A stretch of 63,107 nt of DNA, from the NCBI GenBank assembly GCA_009377755.1, contig WHTM01000029.1, positions 1 to 63,107 of the forward strand, given 5' to 3'. Numbering within the stretch: the first letter of the stretch is position 1; each line of letters begins with the position of its first letter. Positions 24,897 to 34,301 of this stretch are shown here, piece by piece. The notes under the pieces are model-generated. The model saw nothing but the letters and a program-made list of their open reading frames with translations. It was not told the origin of the DNA and searched no databases. Source of the DNA: Hyphomicrobiales bacterium (lineage in GTDB: Bacteria; Pseudomonadota; Alphaproteobacteria; Rhizobiales; Xanthobacteraceae). A program made the translations under genes and the position numbers.

Positions 24897-26039
24897 ATGC
24901 CGAAAGTCGAACGGATCGAGATCAAATCGTATGAGTGTGTCTTTGCGCCCGAACAAGCCTACGGCATGGCGCGGACCATGAATACACGCCGCGTCTGCTC
25001 GATCATCGCCGTAACGACCGACCAGGGGATCGTCGGGCATGGCGAATCCAGCGGGCCGCTGCGACCTCTGCGCGAATACCTTGCGATCGCGGCGCCATTC
25101 TTCATCGGCCAGAGCGTGTTCGATTTCGAAATCATCGCCGCCCAGGTCTACAACAGGCTCTACCACTTTGGCGTGCAGGGCCAATTGACGTCGTGCCTCG
25201 GAGGCATCAGCGTCGCGCTGCATGACGCGATCGGCAAGACGCTCGGCGTGCCGGTGCATGACCTGATCGGCGGGCGCGCCAATGCGAAACTCGCCTGCTA
25301 TGCGACCACCGGCGAGTTCACGGCGCGCGATACAGACGGCCGCCTCGAGGCGCAGCTCGAGCGCGTGAAGGCGAGAGGGTTCCGCATCGTCAAGATCAAG
25401 ATCGGCAAGAACCCGGCCTCGGATCGCGACCGCGTCCGGATCGCGCGTCAGGCGCTCGGCGACGACGCCATCCTCATGGTCGACGTCAACGGAAACTACA
25501 CGCCGGACATCGCCTACGAGAGCATCCGGCGGATGGAACCCTACGACATCCATTTCTACGAGGAGCCGTTGCCGCCAACGGACGTACGCGGCTATGCGGA
25601 GCTGCGGGCGAAGTCGCCGATCCGGATCGCGGCGGGCGAGGCGTGCTACACCGTTTACGACTTTAAGCGCCTCGTCGATACCCACGGTGCGGACATCCTT
25701 CAGCCGGCCATCATGACCTGCGGCGGCCTCGGCCAGGCCAAAGCGATCGCGCAACTCGCCGCCATGAACAACCTGCGCATCGTGCCGAACGGGTTTGGCG
25801 GCGCGGTCAACTGGGCTGCAACGCTGCACTACGTCGCCAGCCTGCCGATCTCGCCGTTCACCTCAAACGTGCCATACCCGAACATGATCGAATATCACGT
25901 CGGCGCCAATCCGTTCTTCGAGACCATGTTGAAGACGCCGTACGGTATCCAGAACGGCGAGATCGCCGTGCCGACGGGGCCGGGTCTCGGCATCGAGATC
26001 GACTTCGCCGCGATCGAGCCGTATGCGGTGGCAGCTTAG
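24897..26039 (+). CDS. Second enolase-superfamily dehydratase/racemase
   Basis: The 380-residue protein starts at 24897 after a GGGAG site. The active-site series is KIKIGKN (KxK), DVNGNY (Asp ligand), EEPLPP (Glu ligand) and AAGEACY (Glu ligand), the mandelate racemase subgroup pattern. It heads an operon continuing with VOC, enoyl-CoA hydratase, CoA-transferase and HyuAB. It is only distantly similar to the divergent paralogue at 23650-24738, so the two probably act on different substrates. Confidence 0.87.
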   Translation: MPKVERIEIKSYECVFAPEQAYGMARTMNTRRVCSIIAVTTDQGIVGHGESSGPLRPLREYLAIAAPFFIGQSVFDFEIIAAQVYNRLYHFGVQGQLTSCLGGISVALHDAIGKTLGVPVHDLIGGRANAKLACYATTGEFTARDTDGRLEAQLERVKARGFRIVKIKIGKNPASDRDRVRIARQALGDDAILMVDVNGNYTPDIAYESIRRMEPYDIHFYEEPLPPTDVRGYAELRAKSPIRIAAGEACYTVYDFKRLVDTHGADILQPAIMTCGGLGQAKAIAQLAAMNNLRIVPNGFGGAVNWAATLHYVASLPISPFTSNVPYPNMIEYHVGANPFFETMLKTPYGIQNGEIAVPTGPGLGIEIDFAAIEPYAVAA

Positions 26040-26049
26040 GAACGGACGG

Positions 26050-26511
26050 ATGATCGACATCGACGGCGTTTCGCATATCGGCATCGTCGTGCCCGATCTG
26101 GAAGCCGCCTGCGTATTCTTCGCGGACAAGTTCGGATGCCCTGTCGGCGAACCGATCGACGTGCCCGGGCAGGCGCTGCGGCTTGCCTATGTCGTGGTCG
26201 GCCCTGTCAAGATCGAGCTGCTGACACCGACGGCGCCTAACTCGGCGATCGCCAGGTTTCTCGACCGCAATCCCAAGGGCGGCCTGCATCACGTCGCCTT
26301 CTCGGTCGTCGATGCGCAGGTTGCCGCCGATGCAAGTTTGGGAGCAGGATTGCAGATTATCGGCGGTGTACCACAGCCTGGTCACCACGGGCGGCCGCTG
26401 TTCTTCCTGCATCCGAAGGATACGCTCGGCGCCCTGTTCGAGATCGAGCAGCGCGAAGGAGCGCAAGACCGCTCACCCACTGGCCAGAGACGCAACGACG
26501 CGAAAGCATGA
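26050..26511 (+). CDS. VOC-superfamily protein, methylmalonyl-CoA epimerase-like
   Basis: The 153-residue glyoxalase/VOC-fold protein begins MIDIDGVSHIGIVVPDLEAA, with the metal His in SHIGIVV. A second repeat has GGLHHVAFSV and the Glu in GALFEIEQ, the metal-binding arrangement of methylmalonyl-CoA epimerases. The start is preceded by GGAACGG and lies 10 bases after the enolase gene. In this CoA-dependent operon it may epimerise an acyl-CoA intermediate; a lyase or dioxygenase role is not excluded. Confidence 0.83.
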   Translation: MIDIDGVSHIGIVVPDLEAACVFFADKFGCPVGEPIDVPGQALRLAYVVVGPVKIELLTPTAPNSAIARFLDRNPKGGLHHVAFSVVDAQVAADASLGAGLQIIGGVPQPGHHGRPLFFLHPKDTLGALFEIEQREGAQDRSPTGQRRNDAKA

Positions 26512-26524
26512 GGGAGAAGGACGG

Positions 26525-27406
26525 ATGACCACGGCTGCCGCCACCAAGACGGCGTACAAGGAGATCCTGTTCGAGGTGAAGGACGACGTCGCCTGGATAA
26601 CAATCAACCGCCCGGAGGTACGCAACGCCTTTCGCGAACAGACTCTGGACGAGATGATTCATGCGTTCAGTTCCACCCGCAGCGATCCCTCGATCGCCTG
26701 CGCGGTCGTCACCGGTGCCGGCGATCAGGCGTTCTCCGCAGGCGGCGATTTCTACGCCATGCGGCGACTCAACCGCATCAACGGTCTGCATTGGAACGAT
26801 CGCATGCTCGGCCTGGCGATGACCATCCGCGGTCTGCCAATCCCTGTGATCGCCATGGTCAACGGCTGGTGCATGGGCGGCGGCAACGAGCTGGCGCTGT
26901 GGTGCGACCTCGTGATCGCCTCCGAAGATGCCGTATTCGGCCAGACCGGCGCGCGCGTCGGTGCGTGTCCGACGGTCGGCGCGACCCAGTACCTGCCGCG
27001 CATGGTTGGCGAGCGGCTGGCGCGCGAGATGATCTTCCTGTGCCGCACCTTCAAGGGACAGGAGGCGGTCGACGTCGGCCTGATCAACAGGGTCGTCCCG
27101 AAGGCAGAGCTGCGCAAGGCCACCGAGGAATGGTGCGAACGGATCAAGTCCTATTCGCCGCAGACGCTGCGGGCCACCAAGAAATCGCTGAATCATGAGT
27201 CCGATGAGCTCTACGCCTCCTGGCAGCACGGCATGGAACTGCTGGCGCAGATCTGGGGCAGCGAGGAATCGCTCGAGGGCATGGATGCTTTCCTGGAAAA
27301 GCGAAAGCCCGATTTCCGCAAGTTCCGCATGCGTAACAAGCAGATCGTCGAGGAGTATCTCGCCGGTCTCGCGGCGGACCAGAATCGGGCGCCGGGCCGC
27401 CCATGA
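26525..27406 (+). CDS. Enoyl-CoA hydratase/isomerase family protein (BadI/MenB-like)
   Basis: The 293-residue crotonase-fold enzyme has the oxyanion-hole segments AFSAGGDFYAMRR and NGWCMGGGNELALWCDLVIA. The region ARVGACPTVGATQYLPRMVG resembles ring-cleaving hydrolases such as BadI and the naphthoate synthase MenB as I recall them. It acts on an acyl-CoA, either hydrating a double bond or opening a ring. The ribosome site GAGGGAGAAGG is strong. Its stop overlaps the CoA-transferase start, so the CoA thioester is probably made by that neighbour. Confidence 0.86.
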   Translation: MTTAAATKTAYKEILFEVKDDVAWITINRPEVRNAFREQTLDEMIHAFSSTRSDPSIACAVVTGAGDQAFSAGGDFYAMRRLNRINGLHWNDRMLGLAMTIRGLPIPVIAMVNGWCMGGGNELALWCDLVIASEDAVFGQTGARVGACPTVGATQYLPRMVGERLAREMIFLCRTFKGQEAVDVGLINRVVPKAELRKATEEWCERIKSYSPQTLRATKKSLNHESDELYASWQHGMELLAQIWGSEESLEGMDAFLEKRKPDFRKFRMRNKQIVEEYLAGLAADQNRAPGRP

Positions 27407-28611
27407 GCGCCTCCCAGGCCACCAAAGGCGCCGTTGCCGGCATCAAGGTGCTGGACCTGACCCGCATCCTCGCGGGGCCGTTCTGCACCATGCTGCTCGG
27501 CGACATGGGCGCCGACGTGGTGAAGATCGAGAACCCCGGCTCGGGCGACGATACACGCGGCTGGGGGCCGCCGTTCGCCGGCACCGAGTCGGCTTACTTC
27601 CTCGGCGTCAATCGCAACAAGCGCAGCGTCACCCTCAACCTCAAGTCCGAGCGCGGGCAGGAGATCCTGCGCGATCTCATCCGTCGCGCCGACGTCGTTA
27701 TCGAGAACTTCAAGGCGGGCGCGCTCGACAAGTGGGGCTGCGGACGCGCTTTCATGGAGAAGGAGGCGCCGCAGGTCGTGCATTGCACCATCTCAGGCTA
27801 CGGCTCACGCGGCCTCAAGGCCAAGCTGCCCGGCTACGATTTTCTGCTGCAGGCGGAAAGCGGGTTGATGAGCATCACCGGTGAGCCAAACGGCGATCCG
27901 ATGAAGCTCGGGGTTGCCATCGTCGATGTCTGCACCGGCATGTATGCGACCATCTGCATTCTGGCTGCACTCAACGCCCGTAACGCCGGCGTGCCAGGTC
28001 AGCATATCGGCGTCTCGCTCTACACCACCGGGCTGTCGATGCTCGCCAATGTCGCGTCGAACGTGCTGATTTCCGGAAAACCGGCGGGCCGCTACGGCAA
28101 CGGCCATCCCAGCATCGTGCCATACTCAACCTATCGCTGCGCCGACGGCGATATCGCGCTGGCGGTTGGCAATGATGCGCAGTTTGGCCTGTTCGCAGGC
28201 GTTGTCGGTCATCTGGAATGGGTCACGGACGCGCGCTTTGCCCGCAACCGCGATCGCGTGGTCAATCGCGCCGAAATGGACGCGTTGATCACGGCTGCGC
28301 TTAGGTACCGCAAGGCGGCGGATTGGATCGAGCTGCTGCTGGCAGCCGGCGTTCCCTGCGGTCTGATCAACAACGCCATCGATGCGCTCGCGGCGCCGCA
28401 GACCAAGGCCATGAATATGGTGGTCGACATCCCGCATCCGTCGGTCGGCACATATCGCTCGCTTGGCATTCCATTCGACCTTACGGGGACACCGGCGGAG
28501 ATCCGCCGGCCCGCGCCGACGCTTGGGCAGCACACGGATGAGGTGCTTGCCGAGTACCTCGGTTTGGGTCAGGACGATCTGCGGAAGCTGCGCGAGGCGG
28601 CGGTCATCTAA
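27403..28611 (+). CDS. Class III (CaiB/Frc-family) CoA-transferase
   Basis: The 402-residue protein fits family III CoA-transferases: VLDLTRILAGPFCTMLLGDM near residue 13, the segment GADVVKIENPGSGDDTRGWG, and the catalytic Asp expected in YDFLLQAESGLMSITG (about residue 145). It moves CoA between carboxylic acids and so activates the substrate of the preceding hydratase. The ATG overlaps the upstream TGA. The donor and acceptor acids are unknown. Confidence 0.9.
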   Translation: MSASQATKGAVAGIKVLDLTRILAGPFCTMLLGDMGADVVKIENPGSGDDTRGWGPPFAGTESAYFLGVNRNKRSVTLNLKSERGQEILRDLIRRADVVIENFKAGALDKWGCGRAFMEKEAPQVVHCTISGYGSRGLKAKLPGYDFLLQAESGLMSITGEPNGDPMKLGVAIVDVCTGMYATICILAALNARNAGVPGQHIGVSLYTTGLSMLANVASNVLISGKPAGRYGNGHPSIVPYSTYRCADGDIALAVGNDAQFGLFAGVVGHLEWVTDARFARNRDRVVNRAEMDALITAALRYRKAADWIELLLAAGVPCGLINNAIDALAAPQTKAMNMVVDIPHPSVGTYRSLGIPFDLTGTPAEIRRPAPTLGQHTDEVLAEYLGLGQDDLRKLREAAVI

Positions 28612-28643
28612 GAGCCCAGGGTCGATTGCAAAAGGAGAACGGA

Positions 28644-30800
28644 ATGGCTGCGGCCAAGCCCGCCCGCGCGGAGAAGAATTTTGCGCTCGCCGTGGATATT
28701 GGCGGCACTTTCACTGATGTCGTCCTGCGGCGCGCCGATGGGAAAATCTGGGTCGACAAGGTGCTCACCACCCACCACGACCTGCTGGAGGCGCTTTTCC
28801 GGGGCGTCGAGCAGGTGCTGCGCAAGGCGAAGATCGGCCCAGCCCAGGTCGACGACGTTGTAGTGCACGCCACCACGGTAGTGACCAACGCGCTGATCGA
28901 GCGCAAGGGCCCCAAGACCGCGCTGCTGACGACCAATGGCTTTCGCGATGTGCTCTACATCCGGGATGAGTACCGCTATGACATGTACGACCCGCAGATC
29001 GAGTTCCCGCCGCCGCTGGTGCCGCACGAACTGACCTTCGGCGTCGCCGAGCGCACCCGTGCCGACGGCACCGTCACCAAAGAGGTCGATCCCACGGAGG
29101 TGAGGGCGCTGGCGCAGACCTTGCGCGAAAGGGGCGTGATCTCGGTAGCGGTATGCTTCCTCAATGCCTATCGCAACCCGCAGAACGAACGGGTTGCTGC
29201 CGCGGCGCTGCGCGAATCGGCCCCCGAGCTCTACGTCTCGCTTTCCTCCGACGTGTCGCCGCAGATCCGCGAATATCCGCGCACCTCGACCACCGTGATC
29301 AATGCCTATACGGCGCCGATCGCCGGACCGTATCTCACCCGCATGGCGGCGATGCTGCGCGAACGCGGCTTCGTCAATGCGCCGATGGTGATGCTGTCGA
29401 ACGGCGGCGTGATCGGCGTCAGTGTCGCCGGCAGATTCCCGGTGCGGATGATCGAGTCGGGGCCGGCCGCGGGCGCGCTGGCGGCGAGCTATTACGCGGA
29501 TACGCTGGGGCTTGATCGTCTGCTTGCCTTCGACATGGGCGGCACCACCGCGAAAGCCTGCCTGATCGAGAACGGTGCGCCCTTCGTGTCCGGGTTCTTC
29601 GAGGTGGACCGCAAGTACCGGTTCAAGGCCGGTAGCGGCTATCCGGTGACGATCCCGTCGGTCGACATGATCGAGATCGGTGCGGGCGGCGGCTCGATTG
29701 CCACTTGCGATGCGCTGAATCTGTTGAAGGTCGGCCCGCAGTCCGCCGGCTCGATGCCCGGTCCGGTGTGCTACGGCCACGGTGGGCAAGACATTTGCGT
29801 GACCGATGCGGACCTCGCGCTCGGGTTGCTCGACGCCGACCATTTCCTCGGCGGCGAGATGAAGCTCGATGTCGGTGCCATGCGTGCGCGCCTGACGACG
29901 CTGGCCGGCGAGCTCGGCGTCGCGCCAGCGGATGCCGCCGCCGGCATCTATCGGATCGTCGGCGAGACGATGGCGTCCGCCGCGCGAGCGCATGCGGTCG
30001 ACCGCGGGGTCGACTACCGCGGCATTCCGCTGCTGGCGTTCGGCGGGGCTGGGCCGCTGCACGCCTGTTACGTGGCGGGACTGCTCGGTAGCACAACGGT
30101 CATTGTTCCGCCGAACGCTAGCGTGCTGTCGGCGTTCGGCATGCTGGTGACGCCGGTGCGCTACGATCTGGTGCGCGGTGCGCTCGGCAAGCTGGAAGCG
30201 ATCGACTGGAGCGTGGCGGACAGCACCTTCGAGGACATGACCACCGCCGGCCGAAAGGCGCTGCTGGAAGCCGGCGTTCCCGGCGGCGAGATCCGCTTCA
30301 GCTTCGGCGGCGACCTGCGCTACTACGGGCAGGCCCATGAAGTGACGGTGACATTCGACGGCGACCCGCGGGCGGGCCGCGATCTCGCGCCCATCCGCGA
30401 AAACTTCGAGCGCGTCTACGAAGCCCAGTACGGACTGCGGCTGAAGGACAACGAGGTCGAGGTGGTGAACTGGCGCGTCACCTGCGCGGGACCGAGCATC
30501 CTGCGCGGCGCTGCGCCGCAAATTGCGTCCCGCCGGGGAGCGGCGCGTACCACCCGCAGCGTGCACCTCGGCAGCGGCAGGACACAGGACATCCGCTACG
30601 CGGTGTATGAGCGCAACGCGCTCGCAGCCGACCAGGACGTTCCCGGACCGGCCATCATCGAGGAGCGCGAGACCACCACGGTGATCCTGCCCGGCTGGAC
30701 GGCGCGGGTCGACCGGACTGGATGCATCATCGCCCAGCACACATCGGCGCAAGACAGCACGGCCGCGCACGCGACCCCCAGCGTCGTGCCGGCAAGCTGA
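28644..30800 (+). CDS. hyuA: Hydantoinase/oxoprolinase family subunit A
   Basis: The 718-residue subunit has an actin-like ATPase fold with phosphate-binding DIGGTFTDVVLRRADG near the N-terminus and DMGGTTAKACLIENG near residue 300. It belongs to the HyuA / N-methylhydantoinase A / acetone-carboxylase beta group, which uses ATP to activate cyclic amides or ketones. The start at 28644 follows AAAGGAGAACGG. Together with the B subunit it forms a complex. The preceding acyl-CoA genes suggest a larger degradation pathway in which this pair opens or carboxylates a substrate. Confidence 0.9.
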   Translation: MAAAKPARAEKNFALAVDIGGTFTDVVLRRADGKIWVDKVLTTHHDLLEALFRGVEQVLRKAKIGPAQVDDVVVHATTVVTNALIERKGPKTALLTTNGFRDVLYIRDEYRYDMYDPQIEFPPPLVPHELTFGVAERTRADGTVTKEVDPTEVRALAQTLRERGVISVAVCFLNAYRNPQNERVAAAALRESAPELYVSLSSDVSPQIREYPRTSTTVINAYTAPIAGPYLTRMAAMLRERGFVNAPMVMLSNGGVIGVSVAGRFPVRMIESGPAAGALAASYYADTLGLDRLLAFDMGGTTAKACLIENGAPFVSGFFEVDRKYRFKAGSGYPVTIPSVDMIEIGAGGGSIATCDALNLLKVGPQSAGSMPGPVCYGHGGQDICVTDADLALGLLDADHFLGGEMKLDVGAMRARLTTLAGELGVAPADAAAGIYRIVGETMASAARAHAVDRGVDYRGIPLLAFGGAGPLHACYVAGLLGSTTVIVPPNASVLSAFGMLVTPVRYDLVRGALGKLEAIDWSVADSTFEDMTTAGRKALLEAGVPGGEIRFSFGGDLRYYGQAHEVTVTFDGDPRAGRDLAPIRENFERVYEAQYGLRLKDNEVEVVNWRVTCAGPSILRGAAPQIASRRGAARTTRSVHLGSGRTQDIRYAVYERNALAADQDVPGPAIIEERETTTVILPGWTARVDRTGCIIAQHTSAQDSTAAHATPSVVPAS

Positions 30801-30814
30801 CATCGGAGACCGCT

Positions 30815-32362
30815 ATGGATGGCATCGAACTCGAAATCCTCTGGAGCAACCTGATCAGCATCGTCAGCGATCAGGCCAAGGCGCTGCAACGTACGGCATT
30901 CTCGCCGGTAGTGCGAGAGACCGGCGACCTCGCGTGCGCGATCTTCGACCGCAAGGGCTGCATGATGGCGCAGGCGCGCACCGGCACGCCGGGTCACATC
31001 AATTCGCTGGCCAATTCCGGCGCCTCCTTGGTGAAGGCGTTTCCGCCCTCGGAACTCGAACCGGGCGACATGATCATCACCAACGACCCGTGGATGTCGG
31101 CCGGGCATTTCTTCGACATCACCATCTTCAACCCGGTGTTCTATCAGGACCGGATTGTCGCCTATGTGGGATCCAACATCCACCACACTGACATCGGCGG
31201 CTACGGCGTCGGCGCGGGCGCTCGCGACGTGCATGAGGAAGGTCTGTGGATTCCGCCGCTCAAGTTCTACGAGCGCGGCAGAATGAACCCGACGCTGAAG
31301 GCCATGATTCAGCACAACGTGCGTACGCCGGAGCAGGTTTTCGGCGACCTTGCGGCCCAGGTGGCGAGCGGCAAGACCTGCGGCGAGCGGCTCGTGCTGC
31401 TGTGTGAGCGCCATGGGCTGCATGACCTCGATGAATTGTCGGAAGAGATCATCACCCGATCCGAGGCCTCGACTCGCGAGGCGATCCGTAGGCTTCCTGC
31501 CGGCACCTGGCACGGGGAGTCGAAGTTCGACGTGCCCGGTGGCGAGGTGGTGACGCTGCATACGGCGGTGACGATCGACAACCGCAAGGGTGAAATCCTG
31601 ATCGATTTCACGGGCTCGTCGCCGAAGAGCCCGCGCGGGGTCAACGTGGTGCTCAACTACACCCACGCGTACAGCACGTTCGCAGTGCGCTCGTGCCTTA
31701 ATCCCGATCTCCCGAACAATCACGGCAGCCTGGCGCCGATCAAGGTGTTCGCGCCGAAGAACTGTATCGTCAATGCCGAATACCCCTCGCCGGTGAATGC
31801 GCGTCACGTGGTCGGCATGTACGTGCCGATGCCGGTGCTCAAGGCACTCTACAATGTCGTCCCCGACCGGGTGCTGGCGGAAAGCGCCGGCGCGGTGTGG
31901 TCGCTACAAATCCAGGGGGAAGGCACGCGCGGGCAGGCGCATACCTCGTCGATGATCGGCTTCTCCGGCGGCATGGGTGCGCGCCGCACCAAGCCCGGGC
32001 CGTCGACCACCAGCTACCCGACCGGCGTCGCCGCCATTCCGGTGGAGATGATCGAAGCGACCATGCCGATCGAATTCCTCACGCGCGAACTGCGCCGCGG
32101 CTCGGGCGGCGCCGGCAAGAGCTCAGGGGGTGACGGGCAGACCATCGCGTTCCGTATGATCTCCGGCAAGCCATGGCTGATGAACACGATGACCAGCCGC
32201 ACCAACCATGGCGCCGAAGGGTTGGACGGCGGCGAGGCCGGAGAGCCGGGCCGCTTCATGGTCAATGGCCAGGTGGTGTCGTCTTCGGCGAAGCTCCTGA
32301 TGCAGCCGGGCGACGTCGTGACCATGAACACGCCGGGCGGCGGCGGCTACGGCCGCCGGTAA
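30815..32362 (+). CDS. hyuB: Hydantoinase/oxoprolinase family subunit B
   Basis: The 515-residue subunit starts MDGIELEILWSNLISIVSDQ. Family hallmarks include FSPVVRETGDLACAIFD, DMIITNDPWMSAGH and the C-terminal NTPGGGGYG. It pairs with HyuA, 14 bases upstream. The exact reaction (hydantoin, oxoproline or ketone-like substrate) is not readable. The stop is 11 bases from the convergent TRAP permease gene; no terminator was seen between them. Confidence 0.9.
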   Translation: MDGIELEILWSNLISIVSDQAKALQRTAFSPVVRETGDLACAIFDRKGCMMAQARTGTPGHINSLANSGASLVKAFPPSELEPGDMIITNDPWMSAGHFFDITIFNPVFYQDRIVAYVGSNIHHTDIGGYGVGAGARDVHEEGLWIPPLKFYERGRMNPTLKAMIQHNVRTPEQVFGDLAAQVASGKTCGERLVLLCERHGLHDLDELSEEIITRSEASTREAIRRLPAGTWHGESKFDVPGGEVVTLHTAVTIDNRKGEILIDFTGSSPKSPRGVNVVLNYTHAYSTFAVRSCLNPDLPNNHGSLAPIKVFAPKNCIVNAEYPSPVNARHVVGMYVPMPVLKALYNVVPDRVLAESAGAVWSLQIQGEGTRGQAHTSSMIGFSGGMGARRTKPGPSTTSYPTGVAAIPVEMIEATMPIEFLTRELRRGSGGAGKSSGGDGQTIAFRMISGKPWLMNTMTSRTNHGAEGLDGGEAGEPGRFMVNGQVVSSSAKLLMQPGDVVTMNTPGGGGYGRR

Positions 32363-32373
32363 CGGCGCGGGCG

Positions 32374-33696
32374 TCAGCCGAGCAGGCGCGGCAGGAACAG
32401 GCTAAGCGTCGGGATCAGCACGATCAAGGTGACGCGCACGGCATCCGACATCAGGAACGGGATGACGCCGCGGAACGTCTCGAGCATCGGCACGTCCTTG
32501 GCGAGCGAATTGATCACGAACACGTTGAGGCCGACCGGCGGCGTGATCAGTCCGATCTCGACCACGCTCAGCGTGATGATGCCGAACCACAGCTTGAGTT
32601 CGTCGGGATCGGTGAAACCGAATTCGAGCGCGGCGATGATCGGCCAGAAGATCGGAATGGTGATCAGGATCATGGCGAGCGAGTCCATAACGCAGCCGAA
32701 CACCAGGTAGAGGCAGATCATCCCGAGCAGGACGACATAGGGCGACAGGCCGGAATTCTGGAAGAAATCGGCGGTCACCATCGGCAGCCGCGAAAAGCCG
32801 AGAAACGCATTGAAGACGCCGGCACCCAGCAGGATGAGATAGATCATCGCCGAGGTGGCCGCGGTCTCGATCAGCGCGTCGATGAAGCCGCGAATGCGCA
32901 TGCCGCCATAGGTAACGGCGACAAGGAACGTCGACGCGGCACCGACGGCGGCGCCTTCGGTCGGTGTGAAAATGCCGGAATAGATCCCGCCCATCACCAC
33001 GAAAAAGATCACGCCGACGGTCCAGATTTCCGACAATGCGCTCCACCGCTCCGCCCTCGTCGCGCGCGGCGCCGCTGGACCGGCCTCGGGATTGATGCGG
33101 GCGACGATATAGATGGTGAGCAGGTAGCCGCCCGCCGCCATCAGGCCCGGCAGAAATCCAGCCTGGAACAGCGAGACAATATTGGCCTCCACCATGATCG
33201 CGAAAATGATCAGCACGATCGACGGTGGAATGAGGATGCCGAGCGTACCGCCGGCAGCCAGCGTAGCGGTCGCAAACCCTCCGGAATATTTGTAGCGGCG
33301 CAGCTCCGGCAGCGCGACCTGACCCATCATTGCGGCGGTAGCAAGCGAGGAGCCGCTGATCGTTCCGAATGCCGCGCATCCACCGATCGAGGCCATGGCG
33401 AGGCCGCCGCGGAAATGTCCGATCCAGGCGGCGGCGGCGCGGAACAGGGAACGGGTGATGCCAGCGCGGGCGGCGAAATGGCCCATCATCAGGAACAGCG
33501 GGATGACCGAAAGATCGAACGAGCTGAACCGCCAATACATCTCGGTTTTGAGAAAGCTCATGAGAGCGGTGGTGCCGGCAATCGAGACGTAGCCGGTCAG
33601 GCCGACCGCAAGCATCGATACCGCAATCGGGACGCGCAACGCGATCAACGTCAGCAGCACGAAAAACCCGATCGCCCCGATCGCCAGGTCGCTCAT
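32374..33696 (-). CDS. dctM: TRAP transporter large permease (DctM family)
   Basis: The 440-residue membrane protein has about twelve hydrophobic segments and the DctM motifs GHFAARAGITRSLFRAA and GGCAAFGTISGSSLATAAMMG. It forms the sodium-coupled channel for a small organic acid delivered by the DctP receptors upstream. The gene begins 4 bases after the DctQ stop. Confidence 0.92.
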   Translation of the reverse strand: MSDLAIGAIGFFVLLTLIALRVPIAVSMLAVGLTGYVSIAGTTALMSFLKTEMYWRFSSFDLSVIPLFLMMGHFAARAGITRSLFRAAAAWIGHFRGGLAMASIGGCAAFGTISGSSLATAAMMGQVALPELRRYKYSGGFATATLAAGGTLGILIPPSIVLIIFAIMVEANIVSLFQAGFLPGLMAAGGYLLTIYIVARINPEAGPAAPRATRAERWSALSEIWTVGVIFFVVMGGIYSGIFTPTEGAAVGAASTFLVAVTYGGMRIRGFIDALIETAATSAMIYLILLGAGVFNAFLGFSRLPMVTADFFQNSGLSPYVVLLGMICLYLVFGCVMDSLAMILITIPIFWPIIAALEFGFTDPDELKLWFGIITLSVVEIGLITPPVGLNVFVINSLAKDVPMLETFRGVIPFLMSDAVRVTLIVLIPTLSLFLPRLLG

Positions 33697-33700
33697 GGCG

Positions 33701-34255
33701 TCATTCTCCCGAGACGGCGGATCTGGCAGACGCGCGGCCCGTCTTCACATCGTCAATGTCGCGCGTCAGGGTGTAGGCGATGACGACGACCAGGACGATC
33801 ATGCAGACGATGTTGAATGGGATGGTCGACCAGCGATAGAAATTGAACGCCGCAATCACCTCGTTATTGGCACGAAGTTCGAGCATGCCATAGTACATGC
33901 GCCAGGTGAAAATGGCGGCGACCATGAGATAGAGCAGCGATCCAAACGCATCGAGCGCCGATTTGCCGCGAGGGCGCATGCTGGTGGTAAAGAAATCGAC
34001 GACGACATTGCCGCGTGTGAGCTGACAATAAGGAAGGAAGGAAAACACCGCGCATCCGGCGATGATGCCGACGAGATCATAGTCGCCGGGAACCGGGGCG
34101 GAAAACAGGTAGCGTCCGATCACGCTGACCGTCACCAGCACCGCCATGACGCAGCACAACGCCCCGCCGAAGATCGCCAGGCCGACGCACACTTGGTAAA
34201 GCGCCCGGCCGAATGGATCGTTTGGCCGGGCGCCGCGGTGAGCCTGTTCAGTCAT
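33701..34255 (-). CDS. dctQ: TRAP transporter small permease (DctQ family)
   Basis: The 184-residue protein has four membrane segments (about 26-48, 60-80, 103-124 and 144-166) and the conserved ring of the family (LYQVCVGLAIFGGALCCVMAV near the start). It pairs with DctM. It follows the first DctP gene by 46 bases in the same operon. Confidence 0.87.
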   Translation of the reverse strand: MTEQAHRGARPNDPFGRALYQVCVGLAIFGGALCCVMAVLVTVSVIGRYLFSAPVPGDYDLVGIIAGCAVFSFLPYCQLTRGNVVVDFFTTSMRPRGKSALDAFGSLLYLMVAAIFTWRMYYGMLELRANNEVIAAFNFYRWSTIPFNIVCMIVLVVVIAYTLTRDIDDVKTGRASARSAVSGE

Positions 34256-34301
34256 CGACTACTCTTGGTGCCTATACCGGGGGTGAGCGAAAGGCTCCCG
34301 C

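Noticed and set aside
32173-33783. 536-codon plus-strand open frame opposite dctM
   Set aside because: It has charged low-complexity composition and overlaps hyuB and dctM, both of which have recognisable family motifs.
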